A DNA stretch of 64,000 bases, taken from NCBI RefSeq assembly GCF_003086295.3, contig NC_092038.1, forward strand, positions 132,545,132 through 132,609,131. Reading direction: 5' to 3'. Below are positions 36,868 to 48,348 of the stretch, in pieces. Each line of letters starts with the position of its first letter. Position 1 is the stretch's first letter. The translations under genes were made by a program, and so were the position numbers. This DNA is from Arachis hypogaea (taxonomy: Eukaryota; Streptophyta; Magnoliopsida; Fabales; Fabaceae). The notes beneath the pieces were generated by a model. It searched no databases and was not told where the DNA came from. It saw nothing but the letters and a program-made list of their open reading frames with translations.

Positions 36868-38317
36868 ACATTCAGCCTTTTATTACAATAATTAAAAAAA
36901 TTAAAACAAACATAACTAAAAATTATGAATAGATTTACTGTCTTTTTAAAATTAAATACACGTTCAAAATACAATCTAAAAAAACTAAATTTTAAAATTT
37001 AAATTTTAAATTTTTGTTTCAAATTTAATATATTTAATTATTAATATATTATAATTTAAATACATATCTAAAAATCAAATTATTCAAAATTCAAAATTTT
37101 GATTTTAAAATTATAAAATAAACCTTAAACCATCAAATTATTAATTAAACTCGTACAAAACAGTCACCAAAAAAAAAACTCGTACAAAACACTCAAAGAA
37201 GTAGAAGTCACGTTTGCGCCATGTCGAAAATCCAGAGGCGCACATGAAAAACTCATAGGTGCACATCGTTCATCCGTGCCACCTTCCTCTTCTTCGCTCA
37301 TCTTCAACGCTGCCTTCTTCCTTCTCGGCGCTCATTCACAACGTCACATTCCCCTTCGTCAACACTCATCTTCGTCGCCGCCTTTCTCCTCCTGGTCGCT
37401 GTTCGTCCACGTCGAAAACTTATCTAAGGTTTGGATGAGTTTCTGATACCATTACTTTTTTTTTATTATTCTGTATAAAATTTGATTTTTTGAAATAAAA
37501 AATCGAATAAAATGGCCTGAAGAGATTTTCATATATATTGCAATGTTAAATTATTTTTGCATGTGCAATTTCTGTATTTTGGAAGTGTTTTAAAAATATT
37601 TTCTATATAACTTCATAATTTTAGATGTGTTACAATTATTTTTTAATGTTTAAATTTAAATTTTAGATTTATGATTTTAGATGTGTTTCAAAAATATTTT
37701 CTGTGTAACTTCATAATTTTAGATGTGTTACAATTATTTTTTAATGTTTAAATTTAGATTTTAGATTTATGATTTTGGAAAAAATATTTTCTATATAACT
37801 TCATAATTTTAGATGTGTTGCAATTGTTTTTTAATGTTTAAATTTAAATTTTAGATTTATAATTTTGGACGAGTTTTAAAAATATTTTTTGTATAACTTA
37901 ATAATTTTAGATGTGTTACAATCGAAAATATTTTAGTTTATGTATATAATTATATTCGATCATTTATCACTAGAAAATCGTAAAATAGATGCTGTATTTT
38001 ATCAAAGGTATAATAAGTAAGGGATTAATTTTTTTCTAAATGCACTGATTTTGAATTTTTTTTGTCTGCAGATACAAATTGGAATTTTAAAGAAGAAAAC
38101 CGTTTTATAGAGAGAGAAGAGAAAAAAAACGTAAAAGAAGAAAATAATAACTAACTATAAAGTGGGTAGGTAGTTAGAGAAATTTTAGTTTTTAAAATTT
38201 AAATTAATTTTAACTATAAATATGTATCCTAAAAAATAGGGATATGTTTTAATTAAAAATTAATTAAATAATATTAAAGGCTGATTAAAGGCTGAATTTT
38301 ATTGTACAAGTAGCATT
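36868..38317. mobile_element. Possible MULE-type element with decayed inverted ends
   Basis: The left stretch GTACAACATTCAGCCTTTT-ATTAC is mirrored on the right by GTACAATAAAATTCAGCC and TTTAATATTATTTAATT. Candidate 9-bp flanks match only 7 of 9. The interior holds a GC-richer CTTCTTC/GTCG block (37200-37440) and the tandem repeat at 37579-37922. Boundaries are tentative. Confidence 0.35.
37579..37922. repeat. Tandem repeat, about 3.6 copies of a ~98-bp unit
   Basis: Units begin near 37579, 37678, 37775 and 37866. Each carries TATTTTCTATATAACTTCAT, then TTTTAGATGTGTTACAAT, then TTTTTTAATGTTTAAATTTA and TTAGATTTATGATTT, with only a few differences between the first three. Confidence 0.93.
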
Positions 38318-38839
38318 TTCCTTTTATTATATATGCACTGCTAGCTACTTTTATAATTTCTCTAACTGTATAATATTTCCATCTCTATTTTCCCTTTTAT
38401 CTTAATTGATAGCTTTTGTTTTTTATTTTTCATTTTTATTTTTATATATAGGTTAAACAAATTATTGTTGGTACCAAGAAGGGTGGGGTGTAAACCCTGC
38501 AACATATATAATCAATTAATCATATTTATATTCAACTAATTTTGCTTGTTTCGTTTTCTTAGACACAGAGGTAAGCCTTGCTTATAATCCGGAGGGTTTT
38601 GGTAACTTGTATTCTAAAAACAAGTTAAGTATATCATAATTTTTTTTAATAAAAGTTTTTATAAAAATTAATTTTTTTTATTTCAATGCATTAAATACAT
38701 TAAGCATTAAAAAATTTCTATTATCATATTTTTAAAATATGCTCTTAAAATATAAATGAGTTAAATCTTAAATAAGAATATAAGCTTTTCGGGCGGTGCC
38801 ACCAAAAATAAAATTTACGTTAAAACATTCTCATTCAAG

Positions 38840-40970
38840 ATATTTAGATTAATCGAAGAACTCCTACTGTTAATCATCTTTTATCCGCTGACGATTCTAT
38901 ATTTTTTTGCAAGGCTAACCCTCAATCTTGTGATCATATTTTGGAACTTTTAGAAACTTATGAAGAGTTTAGCGGTCAAAAAGTTAATTTAGATAAATCA
39001 GCTGTCTTTTTTAGTAATAATACTCCTGCTGATATCCGAATCTCTCTTGCTAATCAACTGCATATTAGACACATAGGAGCTCAAGACAAGTATCTTGGGC
39101 TGATTAAAGAGAAAGTTAGGAAGAAAGTGCAAGCGTGAAAAAGACGCCTTTTGTCATTGGTTGGAAGACATATACTTATCAAGGCAGTGGGAGAAGCATT
39201 GCCTATTTATTCTTTATGTTGTTTCAAGCTCCCAGATACTCTTATTAAAGAGATTCACAGTATTTTAGCTCAATTTTAGTGGGGTCAGAAGGGTTCAGAA
39301 CGGAAAATGGCTTGGGTTAGCTGGAATATTATGACGAGAGCTAAAAAAGAAGGTGGTTTAGAGTTTAAAGATTTAGGAGCTTAGAATTTAGCTCTATTGG
39401 CAAAACAGTATTGGAGAATAGTCAAATAACCTTAATCTTTATCATCCAGAATGCTCAAAGAAAAATATTTTAGATACAGTAATGTAATGCAAGCTAAGAT
39501 AGAAATATTACCTTTTTGGGGGTGGCGGAGTGTTCTTGAGGGTCGAAAAGTGATACAGAAGGGTCTCAACTGAAAAGTTGAAACCGGTGATAATATCAAA
39601 ATTTTTGGAAATCCTTGAGCTTTTCCTCCATATCTATACTATGTTCTCCCTTCTGACGCTAATTCTGTACCAACTCAGCCTTTATTTGGGGCCCGTGATT
39701 TGATGCTACTTGGCAAAATATAGAACCAAAATTGAATTGAATATAATTTTTCAAAAGCGATGAGACAACGAATTTTTGCAACTAATATTAGTGATGGAGA
39801 AGGTGAGATCATTCGGTCTTTTAACAAGAATAAAAAATATCATGTATTTTCAGGATACTAAATAGCTTATCTTTTTCATCATTTATCTATAGACATATGC
39901 CCTAAATTAATGAGAAACAAGGAATTATGGCGTGACCTATGGAAGATGGGTCTTTTCCCAAAAATTCAATTTTTCTATGGAGATTCCTTCACGGCTCAAT
40001 ACCAGTAATGCAAGCCCTCCACCATCATATAACCTCTATCCATCCTATGTGCCAGCTAGGGGTGGAAAAAGGCCAGGCGGCCTGTCAGGGACCTGCAGCC
40101 TGTCCTGTGTTTGGCCTGACCTGACCTGGCCTGTTATAAAATAGGTACAGGTCCAAACTCTTTTAAAAGCCTTAGTACATTAATAGGCCAGGCCCAAACT
40201 TACTAATTAGCCTTATAGGCCTGGCAGGCCTGCCTGGGCATGTTAAAATATAATTAAATATATAAATAATTATTTATTATTAATAAAATTATGAGATATT
40301 TTAAATTTATTATATTTTATTATAAATATTTTTGTATATTTTAAATATGTTAAAAGTTTAAAATTTTTTATAAATATTAAATATATGACATATTATATAT
40401 AACTATTTTTATTAAAAAATAATGTTTTTAAATAATATTTTTATTTTTATAAAAAAAATTATCAGTCCTTTTAACAGACTTCAGGTCAGGTCAGGCTGAA
40501 TAACATGTCAGGTCGGCTCAGGCCAATAAAAGTCTATAAATCATTGTTTTTTTCGATGCCCAATTTCAAAAGAAACATGAAAAAAATATAATTTACAGAA
40601 GAATTTTTATGCTGGAGAAAAGGATCACTTTTATCAAGCTTGGAACCATGCTCAACTCCTCCATCTTGCGGCTATTGTGTGCTGGTACATCTGGAATGTT
40701 CGTAATCACCATGTATTTGAGAAGGACTCTTCATCATCGGATTCTATCATCTACATTTAAATTTCTCCAAAAACTTGCTGCTATCCCACATTAAAGTGCT
40801 ATTTCCTTTTCTAAATTAAATCTTTCTTACTCTTTTGAATTTATTTGGGAGAACCCCAATTCTGTTTATATTAGCTCAATAGTTGGACTTTTTTTGCAAT
40901 TTTATTCATTGCTTTTTTTACAATTTTATTCCTAATGAATAAAATTCTTTGTTTTTAGAAAAATAAAAAA
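38840..40970 (+). pseudogene. 5'-truncated L1-type LINE relic, split by a MITE
   Basis: Stop- and frameshift-ridden reverse-transcriptase sequence of a plant non-LTR element. Visible in pieces: INRRTPTVNHLL, then the active-site region SADDS (the family has FADD, so the first residue is changed but the Asp pair stays), ETYEEFSGQKVNLDKSA, KYLGL, WKRRLLSLVGRHILIKAVG-type thumb region, WGQKGSERKMAWV, GGLEFKDLG and the zf-RVT-like LWRDLWKMGLFPKIQFFLWR. The C-terminal part resumes after the inserted MITE (40590-40795, with WCWYIWNVRNHHVF). The upstream polymerase, endonuclease and ORF1 are missing, as is usual for truncated LINEs. No TSD found. Confidence 0.85.
40057..40545. mobile_element. Truncated hAT-type MITE of the AGGCC-rich family
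   Basis: Begins TAGGGGTGGAAAAAGGCCAGG directly inside the LINE zf-RVT region and runs collinear with the inverted sequence of the MITE at 32429-32994. Its far terminus and the matching TSD are absent; LINE sequence resumes near 40550 after a deletion. Confidence 0.8.
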
Positions 40971-40974
40971 TAAT

Positions 40975-41448
40975 TATACAACTCCATTAACTAAAGACTA
41001 AATAGTAGAGTCAAAATCATACGCTATGCTAAAAATGTAGGTCAAATTGACAATACGAAAGTATACAATAAAAATGAATAAACTATAAATACGATCCAAG
41101 ACAGTGTGTGAGTAAAGTTTCAAAATCTCTCGGCAACGCGAATGGAATTACCTATGTTCACTTCCAGTATCTATGTTCACTTCCAGTATCTAGACTAAGA
41201 CTGCTGAAAAATGTTGACAATTGACCAAGGCATCTATAGGTGTTTCGTGAGTATAATGGACAATCTTGTACAATTGTATGAAGATAACCTAAACCTCAAA
41301 AGCATGTGCAAAAATAATCAACCCTTTGGTTTATCTCTAGTTCTGTTTTCTACCTCCTTTTTGGATCGGGAACGGTAAAGGGTAACCCTCGTTTATTCAC
41401 CAATTGTACAGAAAGGTTATAGGCAATGTTCAACCACTTGAGACTAAT
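40975..41448. other. 3' flank of the phosphoribosyltransferase-like gene
   Basis: Contains a 25-bp direct duplication (CTATGTTCACTTCCAGTATC twice in tandem, 41152-41191). Probably the 3' untranslated region of the minus-strand gene plus spacer. Confidence 0.45.
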
Positions 41449-43497
41449 TCAATCCACTTTGTGAGAGATCTTGATATAATTTAGGAGCCGTTTCAAAGCA
41501 TTGCCACTGTCAATGGCCTCTCTAGCTCTATCCAGGGAAACAGACACGTCTTCTGCACCATCAGCTCCAAGCAAGTGATCCACCATGCCAGCATTCAGAA
41601 CAATTCGATCATACGCTGGTCCCTTTTCTCCACGAAGAGCTTCTAAGCCCAATTCAATGTTCTTTGAGACCTTAAGTTTCATACCGAAACAAAAATTGTC
41701 AGTCAAACAACTTTGGCTCTCGCCACCAGAAGAGTGGCTAAATATGAGATGCTTATTACGAGTGATATTATATCATATCACAGAACAAAATCGTTTGGAG
41801 AGGCAGTAACAGTTGAATACAACACCAAAAGAACAAAACTCTCAACAAATCCAAAATAGATAGATCAAACTATTAACATTTAAATAAACTTGGTTATTCT
41901 ACACATTAATGAGAAAAGCAGCAAAAACATACATGGATGAAAGACTATTTAAGTATTACAGTTACTGTTCAAACATTTGTTTCAAAGCTGGGTAGAGTTC
42001 ACAACAGAAGAATACTTCAGAGCCTACGAAAATATAATTAAGACTAAACTTGGGAAGAGATCATTCTAATAGCTCAGAAATTGCAACCACAACATATTTT
42101 ACTAGTATTCCTTACTAAAGTTTTTTTTTGGGTCTCCATGGAATTAACCACTCTTAATCAGGTCTTATTGCAAGGAACTGGCCTAATTTGATCCAACCCA
42201 ACTGAGGTCTCTGAAAAGAGATAGAACTCCCACAACCAGACCCCCCCCCCCCCCCCGTTTTTTTTTTTTCTCTCTCTGCTTAAGGACCCAAAGTACCTCC
42301 CACCTCGACTAATCTCACATTCGCTTTCCCTACCTTTTACATTTTGATAACCGTTTCCTCACTTTGAATTCAGTCTATTGCTTACAACTATTAGTCTATT
42401 ACCACTCCACTCCATTAACATTATTAGACAAAATTCATGCGGTTGAAAGGACATACAAGCTTGAACAGTCAACTAGTCTATTAATCTGCTGCATAATAGG
42501 AAATGAAAAAGTCCCGTGATGCCCAATATAAAACAGGTGTTGCCAAATTAGAGAATTTGCATATGTATCCGGCAGAGGTTTTATCTTCTATGGATGATGT
42601 CATCAATATAGAGCTGGTAATTTAAAGAAGGTTTCTTTCCCTAACATAGTCAGAATGCTTGGGAGCTTCTCTGCTACATGAATATAAAATGCTTCAGGTT
42701 TACATGTGTAAGTTTTAATTGGGTAATTATAGGGGTTCATCTTATTGATTTAACCTTCTCCCGCTTGGCTCTTCCCCTCTCCAATTTTACTCCTCCTCCT
42801 CCTTCACTAACTTCAATCATTATCCCTGAAGCTCCTACAATTTTCACATCATCTGTTTCAACTAACAAACAAACTAGTTCTTTGTCAAGAACTAGTATTA
42901 AATAGTTTCTCACTGTCCCATATATGTTGAACTTAAAAAGCATTGTAATGCTTGATATAAAGAATAAACATCACTACAAGCAACAGAAAAATTTAGATCA
43001 TGCTATTAAAGAAAGCGAATAGCGAGCATATTTCTTCCATGTAGATGATGCAGGATAGAATGGCACGAAAAAGGAAAACACCACAAAAATCTTACTGATC
43101 TATCAGTTCTTGGTGTGTCTGTAGGTTGGAAACCATAGTCCTTAGCATTAATCTCAAGATGAAAACCTTGACGTGTCACTCCTGAAAAATGAAATAAATT
43201 GTTTAAGCAGAATATGGCATTGGACAATGCAGTCAACTAAGTATTAGCAAGTTTTAGCAGTCCAATCAGATAATTTTTTAAGCAGGTAATATTATAAGAA
43301 AACAAAGAGGCCAAATACATACCACCAGGTTCAGAAGTGGATGGAATGTTAAGTGAACGGAACCCTGAACAGTAGTTCACAGGAAGTCCCTTGCTTACAT
43401 TAACTGATCTCAATCTTGTAGTCATTGAAAGAGCTCCTTCCTCTCCCTATAATAAGAGCATCCCCCATAAACTAAGATTACATGAGGTGACTTATCT

Positions 43498-43557
<60 letters not shown>

Positions 43558-46360
43558 CAAAATTATGATACAACATAGTTTATCGGGGAAAAAAAAGTCA
43601 AAATGGTTCACCAACTCTGGTGAATTCCAACCTTCACAACTAAACCAGAATGTATACCCCTTCTTTTCATGAGCATTAACAATGGCTCTTCATAACCTTC
43701 ATGGTAAAATCCAGCAACCATAGCTTCCTTACCACTGGCCTGTTTTAAAAAATAATAATAAAGAACAGCTTAAATATAAGAACAGGTAGCAAATCCCCCC
43801 CTCCCCCCCGGGGGGCCCCTTTCCTCCTCTTCCCACATCCCCAAACAAAAAAAAAAAGAGAACTAATTGCATATTATCATTATGGTACATCATACCTAAA
43901 ATTAAAGATAGTAAACTAAAGTAGATGAACAGCTGCTAACAAGATAAGCTACTCGGACTCGGGGTGCTACCTTTACATATTGTTGAACCTTTTCAGTCGT
44001 TGCAAGTGGAGGACGTTTCTTTATGTGCTCCCTTATCCTAACTAGAGAGTAGCTGCAGAAAAAATAACAGGTTCAACCAACTTCATTCTGACATAACTGT
44101 TATAATGAATATACATATAGATAGCAAAACCATAATGGACATTTCCAAAAATAGCATTATGATTTATGTTAAAAATTACTCATTTTCATTTATTTCGCAT
44201 TGTTAATTGTTCACACTATTTCAACTTTCAAGACATCCCTACAGATTTTAGACGATGTAAAATAGTACCCAAAAGTTTCAAATATAGTAGTAAGGTCCCT
44301 ATTTGGTACTTATGATTTCACTTCAAATAGGAAGCAACTTAGCCCTAGCTAACAGGAGATATTTTACATTGTTTGAAAATCAAAACTATTTCCCATAATT
44401 TTTAACTAAAGAAACTAAATTGAATCAAGAGAGAAACTAAAGGATAGAAGGAAAGTATAGTAGAATATTCCATATGTCTACACGAAGATGAATGACCAGG
44501 ACTGAGCTTCTTTACTTAATGGAACTATCTATCAACATTTTAAAAACTTCAAAAGGAAAGCATATAAAGTTTCCAATAAAATCCCCTCCAAAAGTTAACA
44601 AGGATTAGAGTGATAACATTTGGTGAGATTTTCATACAGAGATGGACGAGCATCACGCTGACTTACATAAGCAAAACCAACTTCATCATCCTGAAAAGAA
44701 TGCACAAAGATATTATATACAGTGGCTAAAAGAAGATACTAAAAAAAATATTGGTGGTGCAACAAATATTTGCAGGAAACTGAAGGACCTCAAGAAGTTT
44801 CTTTGCCTTTGAAGGGGATAAACTTATATTTGCCCCCATATACTTCAACATCTGCTCTTCAGTTACACCCCCCTGAAAGCCAAATGTTTATTTCATAAAT
44901 AAAAAATTAATTCCTTGGATGAAATATTAAGGTAGATATGCTGCGAATAATACAATACAATGTGCATGGACAAAATTAACTTCAATAGCACAATCGTAGT
45001 TTGGTACTAAAACAACCACGACATCCAATAGGGGAAATAATTGACACACCTTGGGTGACATCCAGTCTACACCATGAAGTAGACAAGATTCTCCATAGCA
45101 GGATCTAACTGCAGCAACAAATAGCGTGCTCCTGAAGAAGCGTGTATTTCCATCATAAGGCTCACCATAATGAGTCAGGGATCTGACATCAGCAATAGGA
45201 GCAGGGCCTGATAATCAACTTATAATATATTAACAATAAAGATTTAAGAGAAGTGGCTAAGTTCTGGCCAGAACCAAATAATCAAATTAAAACTAATACC
45301 ATATTCATCATCAAATGCAAGGCAGTATGCTTTTAGTTCACGGTCAGTTTCCCTGTTCATGCGTTGACCTATTAGAAATGCGGAAAGCAATGCCTCACTT
45401 ACTCCTTGTGGTGGTTTTCCATCTCCTTCTTGGAAGGGTAGAACTTCCTTCAACACACCTTGGACTTCCTCAAACCCAAGATGGCCTCCAGCCAGCACTT
45501 CCCTAAGAGCACCAACCAATCTCATCTCACTGGTGCCATTACCAACATATTGTGGCCCGATTGAGCTACCCAACCCCATCATCGATCCTTCAGGGTCCGC
45601 CACAAATATCACGTCAGAAGGAAGTGCCCTGACTAGAAGTGGCCAGAAAGTCTTCATAGCACGTGTTTCCCCCTCGCTCCATTGCGTCGCTTCTGGAAAT
45701 GCATTCGCACGGATTGTCATCCCCGCAAAAAATGCTCCAAGTTGAGCTTTTGAAACTTCGTCTTCGTCTTTCAGCTCTCCCCTAGCTAAGATTAAAGATA
45801 ACATATTATCAGAAAAATTAGCATGTTCGAATTTGATTAGATGAATAGCAAAATAAGTTAATCCATACCAGGAATGAATTAAGCTTTTGATTTGTCAAAC
45901 TTAGCATAAATTAGTAACATGTAAGAATTGGAATTCCGCTATGATTACAAACGACTGTAACGCAGTGAATGGAAGGAAAGGAAGAAGAACCTGATCTCAG
46001 AATTGTATCAAAGACCCTGAAAGCTTGTTCCTCGTCGAGTGGGCGAGTCTGCGTGGGTCCAGTGCAAACCCTAGCCTGGGCTTCCAACACCGTTTGGTTC
46101 GGCTTCGGCATTGCTGGATCACGGTACGAGGAAGATAGAGCCGGGTTCCGAAAATCGAACTCAGGGATCTCGAACTGCTCGACTGGGGCGGAATCCAGCA
46201 CCGCTCTCGCCGGCGAAGACAACCTCCGCACGATCCATCGGCGGCGACAGAGCTTGGGGAACGGCAGAACCGGTAAGCGAGTGGAGCTTCGGGATCTATC
46301 GGCAAAAATCGAGCGCGTGGGAAAGAGCGAAGAAGGTTCTAGATTAAGCAGGACTTTCAT
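41449..46360 (-). CDS. Anthranilate phosphoribosyltransferase-like (TrpD2-type) protein, plastid-targeted
   Basis: Ten exons on the minus strand: 46360-45991, 45785-45300, 45207-45050, 44872-44789, 44690-44638, 44052-43971, 43739-43632, 43446-43323, 43181-43096 and 41670-41449. All introns are GT-AG and the sum, 1773 nt, is 590 codons plus stop, close to the Arabidopsis At1g70570 protein I recall as the match. The N-terminus (MKVLLNLEPSSLFPTRSIF, then Ser/Arg-rich) looks like a chloroplast transit peptide. The body has the TrpD fold pattern: GAFFAGMTIRANAF, an STLFVAAVRS helix, RPPLATTEKVQQYV, a GYEEPLLMLMKRRG domain, YDRIVLNAG and SLDRAREAIDSGNAL near the end. The PRPP motif GTGGD and the KHGN motif of true anthranilate phosphoribosyltransferases read EPYDG (301-305) and LHGV (329-332), so tryptophan-pathway activity is doubtful. 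Intron 9 is 1.4 kb. Confidence 0.9.
42241..42270. repeat. Homopolymer C16-G-T13 in intron 9
   Basis: Sixteen C followed by G and thirteen T in the last intron of the phosphoribosyltransferase-like gene. A possible sequencing or assembly weak point. Confidence 0.9.
43500..43555. repeat. (AT)n microsatellite in intron 7
   Basis: About 28 AT units between exons 8 and 7 of the phosphoribosyltransferase-like gene; likely polymorphic. Confidence 0.97.
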
Positions 46361-46933
46361 GGCGATGACTGATAAACTGATGCAGCTATTTTTCCTTGGA
46401 GATGGTGCAATGAATGAAAAACTCGAAGACAGTTTGAAGTGAAGAATGAAGATATAGAGGATTAGGATGAAAGAGCAATATGCAAATTTTTAAATCGAGT
46501 GGAGAGAATGATAGCGTGCGACGCAAATTAAAATGAAACCATGTAGTCTGCAATTTACTGCTTTATGATTGGATGACTGGCTCAGGATTAATACGTGGTT
46601 TTGTGTTTATCTTCGTTCCAGCTTGGAAGGTTCACCAAAGTCTCTGCCCGATGTAATCAGCAGCATCAGCAACTTGCTTAAACGAGAATAATTAATTCCA
46701 CAGTTCAAAGTTGTAGCAGTAAAGTTATGGCGACTCAAAGTAATTTGCTAAAATGTCATCCCTAACATTACATCACTTAAGTCACTTCTAATTCAGCATC
46801 GTCTTTAATCATCCTATTTGATATAAAAAAAAAACTCAGTCAAGCATCTCATAGGCTATATAGTAGGGAACTAGGGCGTATAAGAACGAGTGAAATTGGA
46901 TTTATCCTTGCTCGAAATAGCTTTAAATAATAA
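46361..46933. other. Upstream region of the phosphoribosyltransferase-like gene
   Basis: About 570 bp between the start codon at 46360 and the TSD of the LTR element at 46934. No gene; presumably contains the 5' leader and promoter. No TATA box stands out at a convincing distance. Confidence 0.5.
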
Positions 46934-46938
46934 ATATT

Positions 46939-47688
46939 TGTTATATGGAAAATAATATTTTCTATAAAAATGTTATTAGATTCTTTAACAAGCTAATGTT
47001 CTATAAGTTAGACTTTTATTATTGTAAAGTGCTAAAATATTAGAATCGATGGACTTCTAAATATTTGTTAGAATTAACTTTGGATTGGAGTTAATAAGGT
47101 ACTCCCTATTAATCGATTGACGCAAATGTGAAAATCGAAAAGGCAGACCCGACGGAGTCAGCTGATCGAAGAAGAGGTTACAAACGTCACTCAATGAGAG
47201 CGGAAAGAGTTATTCAAGGATTAACGCACGTGAAAGTTATATCTGAATTTGATTGAAGACTTTTATAAATACGTAAAAAATCGAAGGAACAAGGGTTGGA
47301 ATCTTTTTGGAGAAAACACTCACACTCACTCACATCCCCAACGATTTTCTGAGACACTTAAGAATCTCTTTTTTTGAAAAGTTTCTTCCATATTCTTTTC
47401 TTTCTTTTAAATTCAGCAACTTTTACCCTTTTCAGTCTTTACCTTTTAATTTGCAATTTATTTTTTCAAACACTTTTTCTTTATATAATTTGATTTCCCT
47501 TTTATTCAAGCCATTTAAGTTTTATTGTTCATTTCGAATTTCTGCAAAACTTGGTTCTTTCTTCTTCGTCATTGTCAAAGGCATAGATTTTTATGCAAAT
47601 AAAATTGGTACCCACAAAAGAGGAGTAGGTTTCGCTCCCAGACTATTAGAATCGAACTACCATCGATTTGCTAAAAATCGACAAAACA
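46939..47688 (+). repeat. 5' LTR of family B element, internally deleted
   Basis: 750 bp. Compared with the 3' LTR it lacks about 200 bp after AGTCAGCTGATCGA and a second segment in the CT-rich leader region (near 47390). Both LTRs keep an open frame (47307-47717 and 51203-51574), which is an LTR by-product, not a gene. Confidence 0.88.
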
Positions 47689-47814
47689 AATTAGCACCTC
47701 CGGTGGGACAGTTTTAAAATTTAATTGTGTCAAAATTTGTTGCTTTCAACTGTTGCATTGTGCAAGCAGTGTTGATATTTGGTGCATGCGATTAAGAAGT
47801 GGTAGAATTGTTAC

Positions 47815-48342
47815 TGTTCATATCCTGGCCCAATAATAAAGGCCCAGGATCAAGCAAAGGACCTAATCCAAAGGGTTGGGTCTCACCAGTACCAATCTTC
47901 ATCCTATGAAGTCGGTACTCACCACGACATGTTCTAAGGAAGTCGGGCACGAGATTAGCTGGCGGATAAACACTCATTTAAATGAGTAACTATCCCTAGA
48001 ATCTCTCTAACCACTTCCACGAGCCATATCTTAACCTCCCTAAGATAATGGGACGGTTAACGCCCTAAAAATATGGCACTACTCCAACGGTGGTTATTGG
48101 CTCACCACTATAAATACATTGACACCCCTCAGGTATCTCTAAGCCCAATACTCTCTAGACCTGCTCACACCCTTGCTAACTTAGGCATCGGAGTGTCTTT
48201 GCAGGTACCACCCCCATCTCCTCGCACAAACAAGTCGGACGGAGCCTCCCGAGTTGCAGATCCATTCGGAGTCCTCCTCCTTCACACATTTGGGCCAACC
48301 AACTCCATCCAGCCCATCAATCTCCGGTTACCCACCGTAACA
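47815..48342 (+). mobile_element. Solo LTR of family A inside family B, TSD GTTAC
   Basis: 528 bp, TGTTCATATCC to CCGTAACA, collinear with the LTRs of the element at 3948-9010. A perfect 5-bp duplication GTTAC is present at 47810-47814 and 48343-48347. It keeps a TATAAATA box (48109-48116). A solo LTR with intact TSD results from recombination between the two LTRs of a former full element. Confidence 0.93.
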
Positions 48343-48348
48343 GTTACC

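Noticed and set aside
41152..41191. Tandem 20-bp duplication (CTATGTTCACTTCCAGTATC)
   Set aside because: Considered as a regulatory repeat, but only two copies in the 3' flank and no recognised motif; a simple local duplication.
45969..46442. 157-codon plus-strand frame opposite exon 1 of the phosphoribosyltransferase-like gene
   Set aside because: Antisense shadow of a GC-richer exon; no domain and no splice or promoter context.
47307..47717. 136-codon frame, with a similar 123-codon frame at 51203-51574
   Set aside because: The two are the same LTR sequence in two copies, CT-rich and low in complexity; the second copy has indels without frame conservation. Not a gene.
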